64,000 bases of DNA. Source: Microbacterium luteum. Lineage in GTDB: Bacteria; Actinomycetota; Actinomycetes; Actinomycetales; Microbacteriaceae. The notes under the pieces were generated by a model. The model did no database searches, was not told the DNA's origin, and was given only the letters and a program-made list of their open reading frames with translations. Below, piece after piece: positions 34,924 to 42,895 of this stretch (its first letter is position 1; every line of letters starts with the position of its first letter). The translations under genes were made by a program, and so were the position numbers. Location of the stretch: positions 2,604,001 through 2,668,000 of the forward strand of contig NZ_CP063814.1 in assembly GCF_015277875.1 (NCBI RefSeq), read 5' to 3'.

Positions 34924-35727
34924 ATGACCACTCCGCTGGCGACCATCGCCGATGCATTGATCGAATTCATCCTTAGCCTTCTGCGCGACCCGGAGGCCGC
35001 AGCGGAGTTCGAACAGGACCCGGAAGGGACGCTCGCCTCGAACGGCCTGTCGGACGTGTGCGCCGACGACGTGCGCGCCGTCGCCCCGGTCGTGGTCGAC
35101 CGGCCCGACGTGCACCCGCACCCGAACCCCCACCCGCATCCCCACCCGCCTGGGCCCAAGCCCACGCCGGTCGAGGAGATCAACACGATCACCCAGTCGT
35201 TCACGATCGACAACCGCGCGACGATCGTCGACCAGTCGGTGAATCAGAACATCTGGGCCAACGGCGACGTGAACCAGATCTTCGACAACGAGGCGATCGT
35301 CAACAGCGGCGACGGCGGAGCCGCCGCCGGTGAGACCGCCAGCGTCGACACGTCGACCACCGACATCGAGACCGGCGACATCGCGATCGGCAACGAGACC
35401 ACCGACGTCGACGTCGACGGATCGTTCAACGACTCCTCGACCAACACCGACACGGAGGTCGAGGCCGACGTCGACGAGTCCTTCAACGACGGATCGACGG
35501 AGACCGATGTCGATGTCGAGGTGGAGGAGTCGTTCAACGACACCGAGACCGAGGTGGACAACACGCAGGTCGCGGTCAACAACGGCGACATCGGCGGCGA
35601 CGTCGCCGTGGAGAACACCGTGGCCGTCGAAGCTCCCCCGGTGGAGACCGAAGACACCTGGGAGGCCGACTCCTCCGCCGACTACGTCGAGGCGCCGATG
35701 GAGATGGAACTCGAAGAGCAGCCGTAA
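34924..35727 (+). CDS. iniB: IniB N-terminal domain protein, Asn/Asp/Glu-rich
   Basis: A 267-residue acidic protein. Residues 1-50 (IADALIEFILSLLRDPEAAAEFEQDPEGTL-type) match the IniB N-terminal domain of isoniazid-inducible proteins. A His-Pro stretch (HPHPNPHPHPHPP) is followed by a module IDNRATIVDQSVNQNIWANG...VNSGDGGAAAG and then by three SFND repeats spaced 17-19 residues (SFNDSSTNTDTEVEAD, SFNDGSTETDVDVEVE, SFNDTETEVDN). No signal peptide or membrane segment. The same module and SFND repeats occur in the protein at 39965. Role unknown; the mycobacterial relative is induced by cell-wall inhibitors. Confidence 0.85.
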   Translation: MTTPLATIADALIEFILSLLRDPEAAAEFEQDPEGTLASNGLSDVCADDVRAVAPVVVDRPDVHPHPNPHPHPHPPGPKPTPVEEINTITQSFTIDNRATIVDQSVNQNIWANGDVNQIFDNEAIVNSGDGGAAAGETASVDTSTTDIETGDIAIGNETTDVDVDGSFNDSSTNTDTEVEADVDESFNDGSTETDVDVEVEESFNDTETEVDNTQVAVNNGDIGGDVAVENTVAVEAPPVETEDTWEADSSADYVEAPMEMELEEQP

Positions 35728-35758
35728 GGCCCGCCTCGTGTCCCCAGATCGCAAGACC

Positions 35759-35801
35759 CCTCACCCGCCCGCCGAGACCCCGTCACGGCGGGCGGGTGAG
35801 G
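35759..35801 (+). terminator. Strong hairpin after iniB-like gene
   Basis: A perfect 16-bp stem, CCTCACCCGCCCGCCG with its complement at 35786-35801, and an 11-nt loop, 31 nt after the iniB stop. It separates that gene from the membrane-protein gene and argues against starts for the latter upstream of 35802. Confidence 0.75.
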
Positions 35802-35824
35802 TATCTCGGAAACCGGAGCCCACC

Positions 35825-36496
35825 GTGTCGCAGACATCGACGTCACCCGCCCGCCAGGAGATCCCGCCGCGCCCTCCGCTACCCGCGCCGGCGCAGCAGC
35901 AGCCGGCGTCTGCCCCGCGTTCCGCGCCGCCGAAGCCCCCACGGAACGCACCGGAGCGCCCCACGCTCTCCAGCGGCAACAGCGCTCCGGTCCTCACGAA
36001 GGCACCGCCGCCGTTCTCAGTTCGCCTGAGTCAGTTCCTGTGGGTCCTGAGCCTCGCTTTCGGCGCCGTCACCGTGGTCTTCTACTTCGTCATCCGCGAG
36101 GACCAGCTCCCGCTGATCATCGAGGCCATCGAAGCGGTCAGCGCAGACCGCACGACGGAGACATACGAGGCCGCGGCCGACATCGTCTACTGGTCGGTGT
36201 TCGCGATCATCGTCGCACTCGTGCTCATGCAGATCGTGCTGCTCGTGTCGTTCTCCAGCCGCAAGCCCGGAGCGCGCTGGTGGCAGTTCGCGACCGTCAT
36301 CATGCAGGTGGTCGCCTTCCTCATCGCGCTCGAGCTCGTGGGGGGCGGCGAGTACGGTTCGATGCTGCGTCAGCTCTTCATCGGCGAAGCCGGATTCGCC
36401 GTGCTGGCGCTGCTGCTCAGCACGCTACGCGGCGCCCTCTCCTGGACCGCCCGCAAGCACGACGTGCGGCGTTCCGGCGACAGCGGGGAGTACTGA
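35825..36496 (+). CDS. Proline-rich four-helix membrane protein
   Basis: I do not recognise a family. The 223-residue protein has a Pro/Ala/Ser-rich cytosolic lead of about 65 residues (PPRPPLPAPAQQQPASAPRSA-like), then four membrane segments: FLWVLSLAFGAVTVVFYFVI, VYWSVFAIIVALVLMQIVLLVSF, WQFATVIMQVVAFLIALELV and AGFAVLALLLSTLRGAL. The GTG at 35825 is chosen because GGAG lies six bases before it and a terminator hairpin lies just upstream; a GTG at 35738 is in frame but sits before the hairpin. Its 3' end overlaps the convergent iniC-like gene by 72 bp. Position suggests a membrane partner of the dynamins. Confidence 0.7.
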   Translation: MSQTSTSPARQEIPPRPPLPAPAQQQPASAPRSAPPKPPRNAPERPTLSSGNSAPVLTKAPPPFSVRLSQFLWVLSLAFGAVTVVFYFVIREDQLPLIIEAIEAVSADRTTETYEAAADIVYWSVFAIIVALVLMQIVLLVSFSSRKPGARWWQFATVIMQVVAFLIALELVGGGEYGSMLRQLFIGEAGFAVLALLLSTLRGALSWTARKHDVRRSGDSGEY

Positions 36497-37948
36497 GGCG
36501 ATCTCCTCCAGGCTGCGGGTCACCACGCGACAGACCTCGACGGCGCTGCGTTCGGTCAACGGCGACTGGCCGAGCGCGCGCCACCGGTCCAGCAGCCGGT
36601 CGACCTCGGCCCGCATCTCCTCGTCGGTGGCGTCATCGCCGACACCCAGCCGTACCGTCGGGCCGGTCCCCTTGCCACCGATGATCCGCTCCGCCTCGGC
36701 GGCGTCGCTCGGTGCCAGCGGCAGCCCGTCGGCGCGCGCCCGCGCGAGCGCCGAGAGCTCACGCAGGCTGTGAGCGGTGGCGCGGATGCGTTCGATGCCC
36801 CCACGCACCTCGTCGACGTCGTCTCGGGGGAAATCCGCGAGCACGCGTTCCAGGCCGTCGAGCACGCCCCGGATCTTCAGCGTTGCTGCGCGCGTGCGGA
36901 ACTGCTCGCGGACGAACTGCTGCAACTCGTTCAGACCACTCTGCTGCACGAGCATCTCGGCGAAGTCGGTCGAAGTCGGCGTGGATCGGCGCAGCAGCGC
37001 GGTCGCCAGGCGCACGCCGAAGATGCCGAACCGGGCGAGGAGAGCGCGGCGGGCCGCTTCGGTGAGGGTCGTCGCCGGCGAGGGCCGCACGAAGCGGTCC
37101 GCCGAGATGAGCAGCTTCTCCCGATCCTCGCGCGGGAGGGCGGCGAGTTCCTTGAAGGCCGCATACTCGTCTTCGCGAAGGGTGCGGGCGCTCTCGGCGA
37201 GCAGCCCCGCGACGGGGATGACGCCCAGGGCGAGCGAGGCGAGCTCCCCGTCGAGTTCGTAGCGCCGGGCGACCTTGTTCGCGGAGAGGATCGAGTCGAT
37301 GCGGCCGGAGCCGATCTCGTCGGCGCGCGAGAGGACCGCGACCGCGTTCACCGTCTGAGACTGACCGGCCGCCGTGTCACGGAAGGACTCGAGGAACTTC
37401 ATGTCCGAGGCATGCAGGTGCCGCATCAGATAGATGATCGCGTCGGCCGCCGAGGGCCTCGCCTCGGGCACGAGGAACGTCGTCGAGCGCGCCGAGACGT
37501 CTTGCGACAGCGAGGCGATGCCAGGAGTGTCGATGAGGATGAGCGACCGGAGCCCGCTCGAGGGCCAGCCGACGTCGATCCAGTCGACATCGTCGGCCGA
37601 GGTCTCGCCGAGGTCGAAGATCAGGCGCCCTCGCTCGCGACGGATCGGCAGGCGCTGCTGCTCGCCGTCGCGGCGATGGAGGGTGACCGAGGGGGTCGCG
37701 GCATACCGGTACCAGGTGACCACGCGCGTGCACTCGCCGGCGTCGGTGGGAGCGATCCGCTCCCCCAGCATCGCGTTCAGGAGGGTGGACTTGCCGGCCT
37801 TGACCATGCCCGCCAGCGCCAGACGCAGCGGCTCGTGCAGGCGACGGCTCAACTCGTCCAGGCGCGCGGTCGCCTCGGCGTCGTCGGCGTAGCGGGCCCG
37901 CGCGGTGTCGAGCAGCCGCGCGGCGTCGTCGCGCAACGGCGTGCTCAC
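36425..37948 (-). CDS. iniC: Dynamin-like GTPase, IniC-like
   Basis: A 507-residue dynamin-superfamily protein. The GTPase P-loop is ALAGMVKAGKSTLLNAMLG (about residues 44-62), switch 1 Thr lies in APTDAGECTRVVTWYR, the G3 motif is ILIDTPGIASLS and G4 is like VLSRADEIG. A long helical region follows, with no clear membrane span, as in mycobacterial IniC. The GTG start overlaps the iniA-like stop (GTGA), so the pair is translationally coupled and probably works as a heteromer in membrane remodelling. The last 72 bp overlap the opposite-strand membrane-protein gene. Confidence 0.88.
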   Translation of the reverse strand: MSTPLRDDAARLLDTARARYADDAEATARLDELSRRLHEPLRLALAGMVKAGKSTLLNAMLGERIAPTDAGECTRVVTWYRYAATPSVTLHRRDGEQQRLPIRRERGRLIFDLGETSADDVDWIDVGWPSSGLRSLILIDTPGIASLSQDVSARSTTFLVPEARPSAADAIIYLMRHLHASDMKFLESFRDTAAGQSQTVNAVAVLSRADEIGSGRIDSILSANKVARRYELDGELASLALGVIPVAGLLAESARTLREDEYAAFKELAALPREDREKLLISADRFVRPSPATTLTEAARRALLARFGIFGVRLATALLRRSTPTSTDFAEMLVQQSGLNELQQFVREQFRTRAATLKIRGVLDGLERVLADFPRDDVDEVRGGIERIRATAHSLRELSALARARADGLPLAPSDAAEAERIIGGKGTGPTVRLGVGDDATDEEMRAEVDRLLDRWRALGQSPLTERSAVEVCRVVTRSLEEIASVLPAVAGTPHVVLAGGPGEGAA

Positions 37949-39828
37949 GAGCGCGCCGCCTCGAGCTGCCTGACGGGCGCGATCGCGGGGATCTTCCGCT
38001 TGAGCGTTTCGAGCTGCTGGATCTGCGTCTGCAGCTCCCTGACCCGATTGTCCCGGCCGCTGGCGTACGTCGAAGCGGCCTGCTTGGCGGCCAGCACCGC
38101 TTCACCGAGCGAGCGGTGCAGTTCGTCGGCCATGCCGCCGAAGTGGTCGCGCGCCGCACGCTGCACGAGGCGCAGACGGTCCCTGAGCTGCTTGCCGACC
38201 TGGAAGATGACCTCTTCGATGTGGCGGCGCACGACCGTCTTTGCCTCGAAGCGACGGCGCGCGAGCCGGTTGGTCATGTCTTCTCGGTAGGCGCGGCGGC
38301 CCACGAGCACACCGGCCAGGAGCGACAGCGGGTTGATGAGCGACAGTCCGATGAGGCCGGTCGCGAGACCGACCATGAGAACGCCGCCGTAGGAACCGCG
38401 CACGCCGATGAAGATCTTCTCGGCCGCACCCATCTGACCGGAGTCGACGCCGGCGATCCGGTCGACGGGATCGAGCACGCCCTCGGTGTCGCCGACAGCG
38501 AACAGCGGAATCTCGGTCTGTCCCTCGAAGAACTGCTCCGCGACCTCTTCGCACAGCCAGCGCGAGCGCTCGTCGGTCCACACGAACGTCTCCGACACCG
38601 CCGCGTTGATGCGCTGATCGATCCACTCGGTGATCTGCTCCCAGATCGGGCCCGGATCGCCCTCGTCGATGGATGCCTCCGCCTCGCGCTGCACCCGCCG
38701 CAGGCGGTCGCGCAGATCGTGCTCCATGTCGGAGATGAGGTCGGCGACGCCGTCGTTCAGGGTCGTCTGCCACTTGGACGAGCGTCCCCGGAACTCGTCG
38801 GCCCGCGCCTTGGCGTCTTCGAGCTGCGCGATCATGCGCGGGGTGTCCTCGGGATGCAGGATGGCGTTCAGCTCGGAGGTGAGCGAGACCTCCATCTGGT
38901 CCACGACCGACACGACGTCGTGGACCGCGCTCCGGGCATGAACCACTTCGGCATGTGCCAGGACTTCGCCGCGAAGATGGTGGACGAGCTGAGGGAAACC
39001 CGATTCGTCGTTCAGTTCGCGATCGTGGTGCTCGGCGGCGAGCAGCCGCAGATCGCTGGAGACGGAGAAGATCGGCACCTCGCCGACGTCGCCCAGGTGC
39101 GAGCGGTCGATGCGCTCGATGTCGCGCCACTGCGGGTAGAGGTCCGTCTTCGACAGCACCGCCGCCACGTTCGGCGACACGCGCATGGCGTGGCGCAGGA
39201 ACTGCACCTCGGGCTCGGTGTACTCCTGCGACGCATCCGACACGAGCAGCACGGCATGCGCCGACGACAGCGCCGCAAGCGTGGTCAGCGCGTTGGTGGA
39301 GTCGAGCCCGCCGACGCCCGGCGAGTCGACCAGCCGCAGCCCGCCGCGCAGCAATTCGCGGGGCAGAACGACCTCGGCCGACAGCAGCTTCTGCTCGTTG
39401 CTGGGGTTGCCGCGCTCGGAGACGTAGTCGGCGAGCGCTTCGAGAGGGATGTCGATCTGCTCGACGACGCCCGGCTGGTCGCCCTTCTGCTGCACGACCC
39501 ATGCCCGGGGCGTCTCGGCGAAACCCACCGCGGTGGGGACGCTCGTGGCCACATCGTCGTCCACGGGGCACACCGGGGCGTTGACGAGGGCGTTGATGAG
39601 CTTGCTCTTGCCCTTCTTGAACTCCCCGACCACGATGACCCGCACGTTCGGGTCCTGCAGCCGCTTGCGGGTGTTGTCCAGCCGCTCGGCCAGATCGGCA
39701 CGACCGGTGGCGGCCGCGAGCGACTCGACATTGTCGACGAGCGCGACCAGCTGCCTTCCGGTCTGCGGCGACACCATCGTCGGCTCGTTGGCGGTCTGAT
39801 CGTCTCGCTTGGCGATGTCGTCGCTCAC
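37945..39828 (-). CDS. iniA: Dynamin-like GTPase, IniA-like
   Basis: A 627-residue bacterial dynamin. P-loop GEFKKGKSKLINAL (residues 68-81), switch 1 Thr in DDVATSVPTAVGF, G3 LVDSPGVGGLDS (D168) and G4 VLSKTDLYPQW are intact. Helical stalk regions follow, then a hydrophobic hairpin (about residues 482-510, GVLMVGLATGLIGLSLINPL) that would insert in the membrane, and a C-terminal coiled-coil return. Mycobacterial IniA has this layout and performs membrane fission, as reported for that protein. The GTG at 39828 follows AGGGGGAA and a -10 at 39860. Confidence 0.9.
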   Translation of the reverse strand: MSDDIAKRDDQTANEPTMVSPQTGRQLVALVDNVESLAAATGRADLAERLDNTRKRLQDPNVRVIVVGEFKKGKSKLINALVNAPVCPVDDDVATSVPTAVGFAETPRAWVVQQKGDQPGVVEQIDIPLEALADYVSERGNPSNEQKLLSAEVVLPRELLRGGLRLVDSPGVGGLDSTNALTTLAALSSAHAVLLVSDASQEYTEPEVQFLRHAMRVSPNVAAVLSKTDLYPQWRDIERIDRSHLGDVGEVPIFSVSSDLRLLAAEHHDRELNDESGFPQLVHHLRGEVLAHAEVVHARSAVHDVVSVVDQMEVSLTSELNAILHPEDTPRMIAQLEDAKARADEFRGRSSKWQTTLNDGVADLISDMEHDLRDRLRRVQREAEASIDEGDPGPIWEQITEWIDQRINAAVSETFVWTDERSRWLCEEVAEQFFEGQTEIPLFAVGDTEGVLDPVDRIAGVDSGQMGAAEKIFIGVRGSYGGVLMVGLATGLIGLSLINPLSLLAGVLVGRRAYREDMTNRLARRRFEAKTVVRRHIEEVIFQVGKQLRDRLRLVQRAARDHFGGMADELHRSLGEAVLAAKQAASTYASGRDNRVRELQTQIQQLETLKRKIPAIAPVRQLEAARS

Positions 39829-39859
39829 GCATTCCCCCTTGAAAACTGTCCCCGGGCCC

Positions 39860-39897
39860 ACGCTATCCCGATCCGCCGGACAGGGATAGGGCGGATC
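39860..39897 (-). promoter_or_regulatory. iniAC promoter with inverted-repeat operator
   Basis: Minus-strand TAGCGT (39860-39865) gives a 25-nt leader to the iniA-like GTG. Immediately upstream is GATCCGCC-N12-GGCGGATC (39870-39897), a perfect 8-bp inverted repeat spanning the -35 region, where no good -35 hexamer is visible, as expected for an activated promoter. Confidence 0.5.
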
Positions 39898-39913
39898 GGG
39901 GCCGTGACGCACC

Positions 39914-39945
39914 TCGCCCGGCCGCCTCGAGAGGCGACCGGGCGA
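39914..39945 (-). terminator. Hairpin after second repeat-protein gene
   Basis: TCGCCCGG-c-CGCCTC / GAGGCG-a-CCGGGCGA, a 14-bp stem with a 2-nt GA loop and one internal mismatch, 20 nt after the stop at 39965. It separates that gene from the iniAC promoter. Confidence 0.65.
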
Positions 39946-39964
39946 AGTTCGTGTCAGACGATGA

Positions 39965-41035
39965 TCAGATGTCGATGTCGTCGATGACGGCCGAGCCGTC
40001 GGAGAAGATGTTGCCGTTGTTCTCCCACTCCCAGTCGTTGTCGACGTCGGAGTCGAACTCGTTGAACGAGTCCTCGATCTTTACCTCGACATCGGTGTGG
40101 TCCGAGAAGTCGTTGAACGAGTCGTCGATCTCGAGCTCGTACTCGGTCCACGTGTTGGTGGAGGAGTCGTTGAACGAGTCGGCGACGTGGGTCTCGACCG
40201 TCGTGTTCCCGATCAGGATGTCGCCAGTGGAGATCGTCGTCTCAGTGTTCGACACCGAAGCGTCGTCGCCCGCAGCGGCCCCCCAGTCGCCGGTGTTGAC
40301 GACGGCCCCGTTGGCGAAGCCCTGGGTGACGTTCCCGCCGGCGCTGATCGCCTGGTTGACCGACTGGTCGACCTGCGTCGCACGATTGTCGATCTCGAGG
40401 TGCAGCGAGCCGGCGGCCGCAGCAGCGGCGCCCGCGCCGGCGAGGCCGCCGACGTGGAGGTCACCGAAGCCGGTGTTGTACTGGCGCACGCCAACCGTCA
40501 CCGAGTCGTCGTCGAGGTTCGTCGAGTTGTCGATGTCGATGTCGGTGTCGTTGTAGGAGTCCTTGTTGTAGGAATCCTCGTAGTCGTTGTACGAGTCCTC
40601 GTCGTTGAAGGAATCGTTGGTGGAGTTGTCCGACTGGTCACGGGCGTCGACGGCGACGTCCACATCCACGGAGTTGTCCGAGTTGTCGGAGTTGTCCGAG
40701 TTGTCGGAGTTGTCCGAGTTGTCGGTGTTCCCGGAGAAGTTGTCCGAGAAGTTCCCGTCGGTCGACGAATTACCCGAGTCGTTGATGGAGTTGTCCGAGT
40801 TGTCGGACGCGTCGGTCAGGACCGCGGTGTTCGTCGAGTTGTCCGAGTTGTCGGTGTTCCCGGAGAAATTGTCCGAGAAGTTCCCGTCGGTCGACGAATT
40901 ACCCGAGTCGTTGGTCGAGTTGTCGGAGTTGTCGGTGTTGTTCGACAGGATCTCGTTCTCGTTGACGCCGACGTTGTTGTCGTTGAGCGTGTCGTCGACG
41001 ATGATTCCGTCGTTGAAGTCGTTCCCAGTAGCCAT
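39965..41035 (-). CDS. Asn/Asp/Ser repeat protein paralogous to IniB C-terminal region
   Basis: A 356-residue, strongly acidic protein with no Cys and no signal peptide. The N-terminal half is a DNS-type repeat (NTDNSDNSTNDSGNSSTDGNF and a run of DNSDNS). The C-terminal half matches the iniB-like protein: IDNRATQVDQSVNQAISAGG...VVNTGDWGAAAG, then SFND repeats (DSFNDSSTNTWTEYELEID, DSFNDFSDHTDVEVKIE, DSFNEFDSDVDND). A Gly/Ala stretch (GGLAGAGAAAAAAGS) separates the halves. ATG 41035 follows AAGGGACTGGGAC; the in-frame ATG at 41080 lacks a ribosome site. It lacks the IniB N-terminal domain. Function unknown; a filamentous or scaffold role is a guess. Confidence 0.75.
   Translation of the reverse strand: MATGNDFNDGIIVDDTLNDNNVGVNENEILSNNTDNSDNSTNDSGNSSTDGNFSDNFSGNTDNSDNSTNTAVLTDASDNSDNSINDSGNSSTDGNFSDNFSGNTDNSDNSDNSDNSDNSDNSVDVDVAVDARDQSDNSTNDSFNDEDSYNDYEDSYNKDSYNDTDIDIDNSTNLDDDSVTVGVRQYNTGFGDLHVGGLAGAGAAAAAAGSLHLEIDNRATQVDQSVNQAISAGGNVTQGFANGAVVNTGDWGAAAGDDASVSNTETTISTGDILIGNTTVETHVADSFNDSSTNTWTEYELEIDDSFNDFSDHTDVEVKIEDSFNEFDSDVDNDWEWENNGNIFSDGSAVIDDIDI
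40707..40913 (-). repeat. 78-bp in-frame direct repeat within repeat-protein gene
   Basis: 40707-40784 and 40836-40913 differ at one base. The offset of 129 bp is exactly 43 codons, so it duplicates a 26-residue stretch and preserves frame, indicating recent internal expansion. Confidence 0.85.
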
Positions 41036-41107
41036 TGTCCCAGTCCCTTCGATGAAGCCTTCGGCGGCCTTGCGGATCAATAGTCCGTCCGATCGCGCGT
41101 CACGACA

Positions 41108-41124
41108 TCCGGGATACCCCCGGA
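41108..41124 (-). promoter_or_regulatory. GC palindrome upstream of second repeat-protein gene
   Basis: TCCGGG-ATACC-CCCGGA, perfect, 72 nt before the ATG at 41035; CCCTAGGGG lies next to it (41139-41147). Compare 34846-34861. The rest of 41125-41230 holds direct repeats of TTCGGGG and no gene. Confidence 0.4.
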
Positions 41125-41234
41125 GACTTCCGGGGATCCCCTAGGGGTCTGATTCGGGGTTCGGGGTTCACGTCCGGGGTTCGGGGGCTTCCGCGTCCGG
41201 GATCGGCCCGCTCGGGGCGCGGCGAACGAGCACC

Positions 41235-41240
41235 TACGCT
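41235..41240 (+). promoter_or_regulatory. -10 box, leaderless start of methyltransferase gene
   Basis: TACGCT, 7 nt before the ATG at 41248. Confidence 0.5.
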
Positions 41241-41247
41241 GGATCGA

Positions 41248-42435
41248 ATGGAATCGTCGGAACTGACTGCCCTGCTCACCGCCGACGGGCTGCGGATGCT
41301 CGCCGGGATGCCCGCGGTGCGCACCTCCGACGACGTCGCGCGGCAGGTGTCCGCCCTGCGCGCGGCCGGCCACTCCCCCGACCTCGTGTCGGCGCTCGTG
41401 GGTCAGGCGCGGCTGCGCACGAAGGCCGAAGCGAAGTTCGGCGACCTCGCCCAGCGCATGCTGTTCACGCGCGCGGGCCTGGAACAGGCCACGCGCATGT
41501 CGATCGCGTCGCTGCACGCCGGGCGGTTTCGAGCCGGGGGCCTGACGCGCGTCGCCGACCTGGGGTGCGGCATCGGCGGTGACGCGCTCGGGTTCGCCGG
41601 GCTCGGCCTGTCGGTCGACGCGGTGGACGCGGATGAGATCACCGCGGCGATCGCCGCCTACAACCTCGCTTCGTTCGGCGACGCCGTCACCGTCGCGCAC
41701 GGCCGCGCCGAAGCATCCGACCTCACGCGCGCCGACGGCATCTGGCTCGACCCTGCCCGCCGCACGCCCGGCCGAGGAGAGACCTCCCGCACGAACGCCG
41801 ACGAATGGTCGCCGTCGCTGGACTGGGTGTTCGACATCGCCCGCAGACGACCGGTGGGTGTGAAGCTCGGACCGGGACTGGACCGGGACCGCATCCCCGA
41901 CGACGTCGAGGCGCAGTGGGTCAGCGCCGACGGGTCGACGGTGGAGTTGGTGCTGTGGACTCGAGAGCTCGCACGGCCGGGCGTGCGCCGAGCCGCGCTC
42001 GTGACCCGCGGCGAACACGCGTGGGAGATCACCGCCGGCGCCGATGCCGAGGATGCGGCGCCGCGGGAGCTCGGCGCCTACCTGCACGAGCCCGACGGGG
42101 CGGTCATCCGAGCTCGTCTCATCGGCGATGTCGCCCGCTCGCTCGAGGCGGGCACTCTCGATCCGCGGATCGCCTATCTCACCTCGGATGCGGCGCTCAC
42201 GAGCCCCTTCGTCTCGTCGTTCCGCGTGCGTGAGGAGCTGCCGAGCGACACCAAGGCGCTCGCGCGGGAGCTCCGCTCCCGCGCGATCGGCCGACTGGAG
42301 ATCAAGAAGCGCGGAGTCGACGTGGACCCGGCGGCGCTGCGGACCAAGCTCAAGCTGCGCGGCGACGCGGCAGCGACGCTCGTGCTCACGCGCGTCGGCG
42401 ACACGCGGCGGGCGATCCTCGCAGATCGCGTGTGA
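41248..42435 (+). CDS. Class I SAM-dependent methyltransferase, THUMP-like C-terminal domain
   Basis: A 395-residue putative RNA methyltransferase. A helical N-terminal region leads to the SAM site VADLGCGIGGDALGFAGLGLSVDAVDAD (about residues 104-131), with the acidic loop GIWLDPARRTPGRGETSRT in motif IV position. The C-terminal 60 residues (AIGRLEIKKRGVDVDPAALRTKLKLRGDAAATLVLTRVG) match the THUMP-like domain of this family. The substrate is unproven. The gene is monocistronic and leaderless by the -10 position. Confidence 0.88.
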   Translation: MESSELTALLTADGLRMLAGMPAVRTSDDVARQVSALRAAGHSPDLVSALVGQARLRTKAEAKFGDLAQRMLFTRAGLEQATRMSIASLHAGRFRAGGLTRVADLGCGIGGDALGFAGLGLSVDAVDADEITAAIAAYNLASFGDAVTVAHGRAEASDLTRADGIWLDPARRTPGRGETSRTNADEWSPSLDWVFDIARRRPVGVKLGPGLDRDRIPDDVEAQWVSADGSTVELVLWTRELARPGVRRAALVTRGEHAWEITAGADAEDAAPRELGAYLHEPDGAVIRARLIGDVARSLEAGTLDPRIAYLTSDAALTSPFVSSFRVREELPSDTKALARELRSRAIGRLEIKKRGVDVDPAALRTKLKLRGDAAATLVLTRVGDTRRAILADRV

Positions 42436-42457
42436 CGCCCGGTCGACGGGGGCGCGA

Positions 42458-42895
42458 TCAGCTGAACAGGTTCGCGCTGTAAGCGGCGAAGACGAGCCAG
42501 CCCGCGCTGTAGACGACCGACCCCGAGGCGATGCAGATCGCCCACACCGCCATCGCGCGGTCCTCGGTGGGCCGGCGCAACGCCATGACCGAGACGACGA
42601 TCGCGATCAGGCCGAGGGGGAACGCCCATCCGACGAAGAACGATGCGAGCAGGCCCGCGATCGCGATGCCGAGCGCCCAGGCCGCGAACGCGCTGCGCAG
42701 CGGCGGCGCGGGCATCGCCCACGAGTCGGTGCTCGGCGCCTCGGACGGATCGGTCGGCGCCGACATCTCGGTGATGCCGAGCGGCCCCGTGGGCAGCCGC
42801 GAGAAGCCGCCCCGGTGCTCGCCGGGCATGCGTGACTCTCCGGAGACGGGGGCGAGATCCTGCCCCTGCGGGTCGTCGGTCGCATCAGGGGTCAT
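42458..42895 (-). CDS. DUF4190-like small membrane protein
   Basis: A 145-residue protein with an acidic, Pro-rich soluble lead of about 70 residues and two or three membrane segments ([39 protein letters not shown], then [25 protein letters not shown]). The pattern of hydrophobic pair and small loop recalls DUF4190 proteins. Its ATG overlaps the tsaD stop (ATGA). Function unknown; an internal ATG further down ([11 protein letters not shown]) is a possible start. Confidence 0.65.
   Translation of the reverse strand: MTPDATDDPQGQDLAPVSGESRMPGEHRGGFSRLPTGPLGITEMSAPTDPSEAPSTDSWAMPAPPLRSAFAAWALGIAIAGLLASFFVGWAFPLGLIAIVVSVMALRRPTEDRAMAVWAICIASGSVVYSAGWLVFAAYSANLFS

Noticed and set aside
38116..39987. 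A 623-codon plus-strand frame opposite the iniA-like gene
   Set aside because: Long antisense frames are common in high-GC DNA; the minus strand encodes an intact dynamin with all GTPase motifs.
40097..41083. A 328-codon Val-rich open frame antisense to the DNS repeat protein
   Set aside because: It is the mirror of a biased repeat sequence; codon use and composition (VVRVVGVV) are artefactual, and the opposite frame matches a paralogous protein.
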